Of a stretch of 64,000 bases of DNA, positions 59,693 to 64,000 are shown piece after piece. The notes beneath the pieces were generated by a model that was not told where the DNA came from, ran no database searches, and saw nothing but the letters and a program-made list of their open reading frames with translations. The stretch comes from Bradyrhizobium algeriense. Its GTDB lineage: Bacteria; Pseudomonadota; Alphaproteobacteria; Rhizobiales; Xanthobacteraceae. A program made the translations under genes and the position numbers. The stretch spans positions 186,001 to 250,000 of the forward strand of contig NZ_PYCN01000008.1 in the NCBI RefSeq assembly GCF_003062295.1, read 5' to 3'. Position 1 is the stretch's first letter. Every line of letters starts with the position of its first letter.

Positions 59693-60868
59693 ATGATCGT
59701 TCGGCAGTTCATTAGTTGGATTCGTACCGCTCCGGCAGGCGAGCGGGCAGAGGCGACGCGGGCTTTGGCGCGGGCCTGGTTGATTTCAGATCTTTCCGAG
59801 GACGATCGCATCGCCGCCGAAGGCGCGCTGCTGATGCTGCTCGACGATCCGTCGCCGCTGGTCCGCCAGGCCATGGCGGAGGTATTTTCGCGCAGCCCGG
59901 ACGCGCCGGCAGCGATCGTGCAGGCGCTCTCGCTCGACCAGCCCTCGATCGCGCTGCCGGTGCTCGAACACTCACCGCTCCTGATCGATGCCGACCTCGT
60001 CGACATCGTCGCGACCGGCAACAGCGACATGCAATGCGCCATTGCCCGCCGCATCAACCTGCCGCCCTCGGTCTCCGCCGCGATTGCCGAAGTCGGCTCG
60101 GCGGCTGCAGCGCTCGAACTGATCGAAAACGCCTACGCCGAGCTGGCGCCGTTTTCCTGGGACCGCATCGTCGAACGTCACGGCCATCTCGCCGCGATCC
60201 GGGAATCGATGCTGGTGCTGGAAGGCCTTCCCGCCGCCACCCGCGTTGCGCTGATCGCCAAACTCTCCGACACGCTGGCGCAATTCGTCGTCGCGCGTAA
60301 CTGGCTGAGCGCCGACCGGGCAGGGCGGCTTGCGAGCGAAGCGCGCGAGCGCTCGACCATGAATATCGCGGCGCGTTCGCGCGGTGAGGACATGCAGGGC
60401 CTGGTGCAGCACCTGCGCGCCACCGGGCAATTGACGGCAGGCTTGATCCTGCGCGCGCTGTTGTCGGGCAATATCGAGCTGTTCGATGCGGCGCTGGCTG
60501 AACTGGCCGATCTGCCGCTGGCCCGCGTGACGGCGCTGCTGCACGATCGCGGCGGCGCCAGCCTGCAGGCGCTCCTGATCCGCGCGGGCCTTCCCGAATC
60601 GACCTTCGCGGCGTTTCGTGTGGCGCTCGAGGTCAGCCATGAAACCGGCTATGTTGATACCATTGGAGGCGCGGCGAGGCTGCGCCGCCGCATGGTCGAG
60701 CGCGTGCTGACCCATTGCGAGACCGACCGCAAGGCCGCCGAGCCGCTATTGATTCTGCTGCGGCGCTTCGCGACCGAGTCCGCGCGCGAAGAAGCCCGCA
60801 TGTTCTGCGAGGAACTGGTCGCCGACGAAGCGTTTGTGCCGCCCGAGCGCGATCTGATCGCGGCGTAA
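59693..60868 (+). CDS. DUF2336 domain protein
   Basis: 391 residues, almost entirely helical and Ala/Leu-rich, with HEAT-like repeats (for example LLMLLDDPSPLVRQAMAEVFSRSPDAPAAIVQALSLDQPSIALPVLEHSPLL, given in part). This start region is characteristic of DUF2336, found in Alphaproteobacteria near chemotaxis and cell-cycle genes. Cytoplasmic and likely a protein-interaction scaffold. The next genes on the opposite strand encode an Hpt protein and a receiver, convergent with it. Confidence 0.85.
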   Translation: MIVRQFISWIRTAPAGERAEATRALARAWLISDLSEDDRIAAEGALLMLLDDPSPLVRQAMAEVFSRSPDAPAAIVQALSLDQPSIALPVLEHSPLLIDADLVDIVATGNSDMQCAIARRINLPPSVSAAIAEVGSAAAALELIENAYAELAPFSWDRIVERHGHLAAIRESMLVLEGLPAATRVALIAKLSDTLAQFVVARNWLSADRAGRLASEARERSTMNIAARSRGEDMQGLVQHLRATGQLTAGLILRALLSGNIELFDAALAELADLPLARVTALLHDRGGASLQALLIRAGLPESTFAAFRVALEVSHETGYVDTIGGAARLRRRMVERVLTHCETDRKAAEPLLILLRRFATESAREEARMFCEELVADEAFVPPERDLIAA

Positions 60869-60890
60869 GCTGCTATTGCAACACATCGGC

Positions 60891-61062
60891 TGTCGTCCCT
60901 GCGAACGCAGGGACCCATACCGCGTAATCTATTGATGAAGTGCGATGGCAGACGCTTTGTGTTGTCCAACACGCGCTGTGGATTGCTGAATCGAAGCCGT
61001 CTTCCAATGTGCCCATTCCGCCGGCCGCGGCGTATGGGTCCCTGCGTTCGCAGGGACGACAA
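60891..61062. repeat. inverted pair of REP elements (REPIN-like)
   Basis: Two inverted copies of a sequence of about 33 bases, TGTCGTCCCTGCG... at 60891 and its reverse complement ending at 61062, each with an inner palindrome GTCCCTGCGaaCGCAGGGAC, flank about 100 unrelated bases. It lies between convergent genes. Confidence 0.7.
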
Positions 61063-61083
61063 CGTGAGAGAGTGGCGACTCTC

Positions 61084-61662
61084 TCACTCCGCCGGCACGA
61101 TGCTCGGCGCCAGGATCGCTTCGAGATGTTCGGGGCGGTCGCGGTTGACCTTGAGCAGGAATTCGTCCGCGACCCCGCGCAGTTGCTTGCTCAGCTTGCT
61201 CGCCATCGTGGCGGTGTCGAGCTTGGTGCGTTCGCGCACGATCGCCTGAATGGCGTTGATGTGGTGGGTGATCAGCTCCGCCGGGACCTGGTCGAGGTCG
61301 GGCGCGTGTTCGATGATGCGGCAGAGGCTTTCGGCGGCAGCACCCGCGGAAGGGAAGCCGAACGTGGCGGCGTCGCCCTTGATGTCGTGGGCGGCGCGAA
61401 ACAGCTCTTCGCGGTTGTCGACGGTGAAGCCGTCGCGGAGGACGACCGCATGCGCCGCCGAGAGCCGGTCGGCCTCGATAGTCATCCAGTTCTTGAATTC
61501 GCCGGACAGTCCGGCGAGCGCCTTTTCCGCGCGCCCGACGGGATCGTCGAGGTCGGATTCGGGAACGCGCAGCAATGCCTTGCGCAGGGAGTTGGGCTGC
61601 GTGATCACGTGGTGATCGCCAAACGACTTGACCTGTATCGTCCCGGGCTTTTCTTTCGCCAT
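61084..61662 (-). CDS. Hpt domain phosphotransfer protein
   Basis: 192 residues. The four-helix Hpt bundle occupies about 65-165, with the phosphorylatable His in FRAAHDIKGDAATFG (H92). It would relay phosphate between a hybrid kinase and a response regulator. It lies 21 bases after the response-regulator gene on the same strand, and the two probably form a functional pair. No kinase is in the window. Confidence 0.88.
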   Translation of the reverse strand: MAKEKPGTIQVKSFGDHHVITQPNSLRKALLRVPESDLDDPVGRAEKALAGLSGEFKNWMTIEADRLSAAHAVVLRDGFTVDNREELFRAAHDIKGDAATFGFPSAGAAAESLCRIIEHAPDLDQVPAELITHHINAIQAIVRERTKLDTATMASKLSKQLRGVADEFLLKVNRDRPEHLEAILAPSIVPAE

Positions 61663-61683
61663 GATGGTCTCTCCAGGCCGGCG

Positions 61684-62229
61684 CTAGACGGCCGAGCGCG
61701 CCTTGTCGAGCAGCGACGGCTGTTGCATGACTTCCACCTCGCCGCCGACGCGGCGCTCGGGGCCGATATAGGCGTTGTTGGTGTTGCGCCGGCGGTCGGG
61801 GCCGAAATAGGTCTTGGTCTTGATGAAGGGGCGCGGGTTGGCGACGACGTTGAGAATGCGCTGGTAGAGTCCCTTGGCCGAGATCGGCTTCGCCAAAAAC
61901 TCGGTGACGCCAGCATCGCGTGCGACGGTCACGCGGCGCTTCTCCGAATGCCCGGTCAGCATGATGATCGGCGCGTAGGGATTGCCCTTCGATTCCGGCT
62001 GCCGGATCATCTGCGCCAGTTCGAGGCCGTCGAAGATCGGCATTGACCAGTCGGTGATGACGATATCGGGCACGTAATGGCTGTACATTTCCAGTGCAGT
62101 GGCGCCGTCCTCGGCCTCATAGGCCTCGCGCGCGCCGAACGAATGCAACAGCGTCCGCAAGATGCGGCGCATGTGCGGATTGTCGTCGCAAATCAGAAAC
62201 CGCAGCTTGTTGAAGTCGATGCGATACAT
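61684..62229 (-). CDS. CheY-like response regulator with C-terminal extension
   Basis: 181 residues. Receiver domain (about 8-128): acidic pocket in LICDDNPHM, phospho-acceptor D60 in DIVITDWSMP, Thr in IIMLTGHSE and Lys in EFLAKPIS. The remaining 50 residues (YFGPDRRRNTNNAYIGPERR...) lack a DNA-binding or enzymatic domain, but the PDRR/PERR pattern is common in alphaproteobacterial CheY-like proteins. It is upstream of the Hpt gene and may receive phosphate from it. Confidence 0.92.
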   Translation of the reverse strand: MYRIDFNKLRFLICDDNPHMRRILRTLLHSFGAREAYEAEDGATALEMYSHYVPDIVITDWSMPIFDGLELAQMIRQPESKGNPYAPIIMLTGHSEKRRVTVARDAGVTEFLAKPISAKGLYQRILNVVANPRPFIKTKTYFGPDRRRNTNNAYIGPERRVGGEVEVMQQPSLLDKARSAV

Positions 62230-62396
62230 GGTCCGGCCCGGCCCAGCAAAACAGTATACTGGTGTTAACCATATCGCGGCGCTCGTTAAGGAATGGTTGC
62301 GAAGCCGGCCTATCAGGCTCGCGCGAATACCCGATGGCGCTACTTTTTTCGGATAGGAACCCGGTTCAAGGTCAACGGGCGGTCACCGGGCGGGCG

Positions 62397-63176
62397 TCAG
62401 GACCCGAACTGCTCGCGCAGGATGCGTTCCTCGAGGCTGTGACCGGGATCGAACAGCATCCGCATCGAGATCGTCTTGTCGGACAGCACCTCGACGCGGC
62501 ATACATCGCGCACGTCGTCATGGTCGGCGGCGGCCGCGACCGGACGTTTCTCGCCCTCGAGCACCTCGATGACAACGAAAGCGGAGTTGGGGAGCAGGGC
62601 GCCGCGCCAGCGGCGCGGGCGGAACGCGCTGATCGGGGTCAGCGCCAACAGCGCGGCGTTGATCGGCAGGATCGGCCCCTGGGCCGAGAGATTATACGCG
62701 GTGGAGCCGGCCGGCGTCGCCACCAGGATGCCGTCGGCGATCAATTCCGCCATCCGCTCGTGCTCGTCGATCAGGATGCGCAGATGCGCGGCCTGGTTGG
62801 TCTGGCGAAACAGCGCGACCTCGTTGATGGCGTGATGCAGGTGCACCGTGCCATGGATGTCGGTGGCGCGCATCAGGAGCGGATTGATCAGGGATTCCCG
62901 CGCCGCCGCCAGCCGCGTCTGCAGGTCGTGCGTGGTGTATTCGTTCATCAGGAAGCCGACGGTGCCGCGATGCATGCCATAGATCGGCTTGCCCGAGCGC
63001 ATGTGGCGATGCAGCGTCTGCAGCATCAATCCGTCGCCGCCGAGCGCCACCACGACGTCGGAATCGTCGGCATCATGATTGCCGTAGAGCTTGACGAGCT
63101 GCGCCAGCGCGGCCTGCGCCTCGGTGCTTGCGCTCGCGACAAAGGCGATCCGGTCGTATCGCTTGGGGGTGGCCAT
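62397..63176 (-). CDS. nadK: NAD kinase
   Basis: 259 residues. Phosphorylates NAD to NADP. The ATP-grasp-like GGDG motif is in [15 protein letters not shown] (near 45), the NE-x-x motif in [11 protein letters not shown] (near 118), and the conserved glycine-rich [24 protein letters not shown]-like block (here [16 protein letters not shown]) near 150. Typical length. It stands alone, with 167 bases before the response-regulator gene. Confidence 0.96.
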   Translation of the reverse strand: MATPKRYDRIAFVASASTEAQAALAQLVKLYGNHDADDSDVVVALGGDGLMLQTLHRHMRSGKPIYGMHRGTVGFLMNEYTTHDLQTRLAAARESLINPLLMRATDIHGTVHLHHAINEVALFRQTNQAAHLRILIDEHERMAELIADGILVATPAGSTAYNLSAQGPILPINAALLALTPISAFRPRRWRGALLPNSAFVVIEVLEGEKRPVAAAADHDDVRDVCRVEVLSDKTISMRMLFDPGHSLEERILREQFGS

Positions 63177-63316
63177 CGGACGACGAACTCTCGGGTAGCG
63201 CCAGGATTGGGTGGCGCCGGATTGCGCCGCGCTCGTCTATACACCTTAGGCAGGCTTGTCGAGATAGCCCGGCGGCACTTTCGCGCCGGTAACGTAAACC
63301 GCTGGTCATCAGGGCG

Positions 63317-64000
63317 TCATTTTTCCTGCAACGTCCGGATCGGGTCCCAATCCTCGCCCGGCGGGTTTTGGGCCAATTCCCGGGCCCGCGCGGCAAACAA
63401 CGATGCCGGCCGGTCGATGTCGGCCGACCGGCCGAAATACTGCGCGGCGCGCTCGAATTCGCGGGCGCGCCATTGCGCAAGCCCGTCGGCGTAGTCGGTG
63501 ATCAATACCGCTTGCGAGGATGTCAGCCCGGCCGACAGCGCCAGCAATTCGTAGATTTTCAGCGCCTGGGTTCGCCCCTTGACCCTGATGGCGTCGAGTT
63601 CGCGCCAGGCGAAGGCTTCGCCGGTGAGGGCTACGGTGGTCTCGGAAGCGATGACGGTGGTGCCGTAGAATTTGTTGGCGCCCTCCAGCCGCGACGCCAG
63701 GTTCACGGCGTCGCTCATCACCGAGTAGTTGAAGCGCCGCCGCGATCCGAAATTGCCGACCAGCGCCTCGCCGGAATTGATGCCGATCCGCTGCGCCAGC
63801 TTGTATTCGTGGAAGAGGGGCGAGGAGGCGTTGAGTTCGGCCAGTTGCGCGCAACAATCCAGTGCGGCGCGCGCCGCATTGGCGGCATGATCGGGGTCGT
63901 CCGCCGGCGCGCCGAACACCGCCACGATGGAGTCGCCGATATATTTGTCGACATATCCGCCGTGACGCTCGATGACGTCGGTCATCGCCGAAAGATATTC
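63317..64000 (-). CDS. adenylate/guanylate cyclase domain protein, partial (N-terminus outside window)
   Basis: The frame continues past the right edge of the window; about 228 C-terminal residues are seen. The class III cyclase catalytic domain includes EYLSAMTDVIERHGGYVDKYIGDSIVAVFGAP (second metal-binding Asp in GDSI), then RIGINSGEALVGNFGSRRRFNYSVMSDAVNLASRLEG (substrate and transition-state residues; both stretches given here only in part). It is followed by a short helical tail. It makes a cyclic nucleotide; the upstream sensor part, often CHASE2, is not in view. Confidence 0.9.
   Translation of the reverse strand, partial: EYLSAMTDVIERHGGYVDKYIGDSIVAVFGAPADDPDHAANAARAALDCCAQLAELNASSPLFHEYKLAQRIGINSGEALVGNFGSRRRFNYSVMSDAVNLASRLEGANKFYGTTVIASETTVALTGEAFAWRELDAIRVKGRTQALKIYELLALSAGLTSSQAVLITDYADGLAQWRAREFERAAQYFGRSADIDRPASLFAARARELAQNPPGEDWDPIRTLQEK

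Overview
This 64-kb window is high-GC DNA with dense, often overlapping genes on both strands. It looks like a chromosomal segment of an alphaproteobacterium close to Bradyrhizobium (Nitrobacteraceae). The evidence is the families seen (DUF3126, DUF2336, zf-CHCC, a ROSE-type leader on a class-A small heat-shock gene, an MddA-like methyltransferase), many dispersed palindromic repeats of the kind common in that group, and TTAA-N7-TTAA sites matching the alphaproteobacterial CtrA consensus. There are no rRNA genes, CRISPR arrays, prophage or intact insertion sequences. The only tRNA is tRNA-Leu(UAA).

Layout. 0-13 kb is mostly housekeeping and small conserved genes: an epoxide-hydrolase-like alpha/beta hydrolase, PlsC, a TMEM175-like protein, tRNA-Leu, a lipoprotein, an FAD monooxygenase with a zf-CHCC protein, a second hydrolase convergent with a large membrane protein, CysE, a DUF3126 protein, a gamma-carbonic anhydrase, and a translationally coupled pair whose second gene resembles ribosome modulation factor. 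12.6-21.7 kb is a cell-surface block: two small secreted glycine-rich proteins, a duplicated leader, a 50-residue membrane peptide, and a two-partner secretion pair made of a 1706-residue TpsA exoprotein (FHA N-domain, GLUG repeats, three MBG-like domains, C-terminal cysteine pair) and its TpsB transporter. 22-28 kb holds an HSL-type esterase, Hsp20 behind a predicted RNA thermometer, a LapG-like BTLCP protease, a double PilZ protein and an MFS gene broken by a 14-bp tandem duplication.

28-37 kb is metabolic and transport: enoyl-CoA hydratase with PoxB, a low-GC orphan membrane gene, a saccharopine-dehydrogenase-like reductase followed by an alkyl-DHAP-synthase-like oxidase, and a complete polar amino-acid ABC operon. 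37-54 kb includes a PAS_5 protein, a candidate small RNA with a strong terminator, a rhomboid protease, a CBS protein, a cysteine-rich secreted peptide, a patatin, a nitroreductase, ThrS, an MFS transporter, a lipoprotein hydrolase, an APC permease, YidD and an IscU-like protein lacking one usual cysteine. 53.6-57.9 kb has folE-hisI, a hydrolase fused to a truncated glycosyltransferase with a visible internal deletion, a TetR regulator and an MddA-like methyltransferase. 58-64 kb holds a lytic transglycosylase, DUF2336, an Hpt protein, a response regulator, NAD kinase and a class III nucleotide cyclase cut by the window edge.

How parts may work together. TpsA/TpsB form one secretion system. 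PilZ and the LapG-like protease a few kb away suggest, by inference only, c-di-GMP control of surface proteins. Five perfect CtrA-type boxes, all intergenic, suggest several of these genes (lytic transglycosylase, tpsB, the 38.1-kb intergenic transcript, the APC permease, and a divergent pair at 11 kb) follow the cell cycle.
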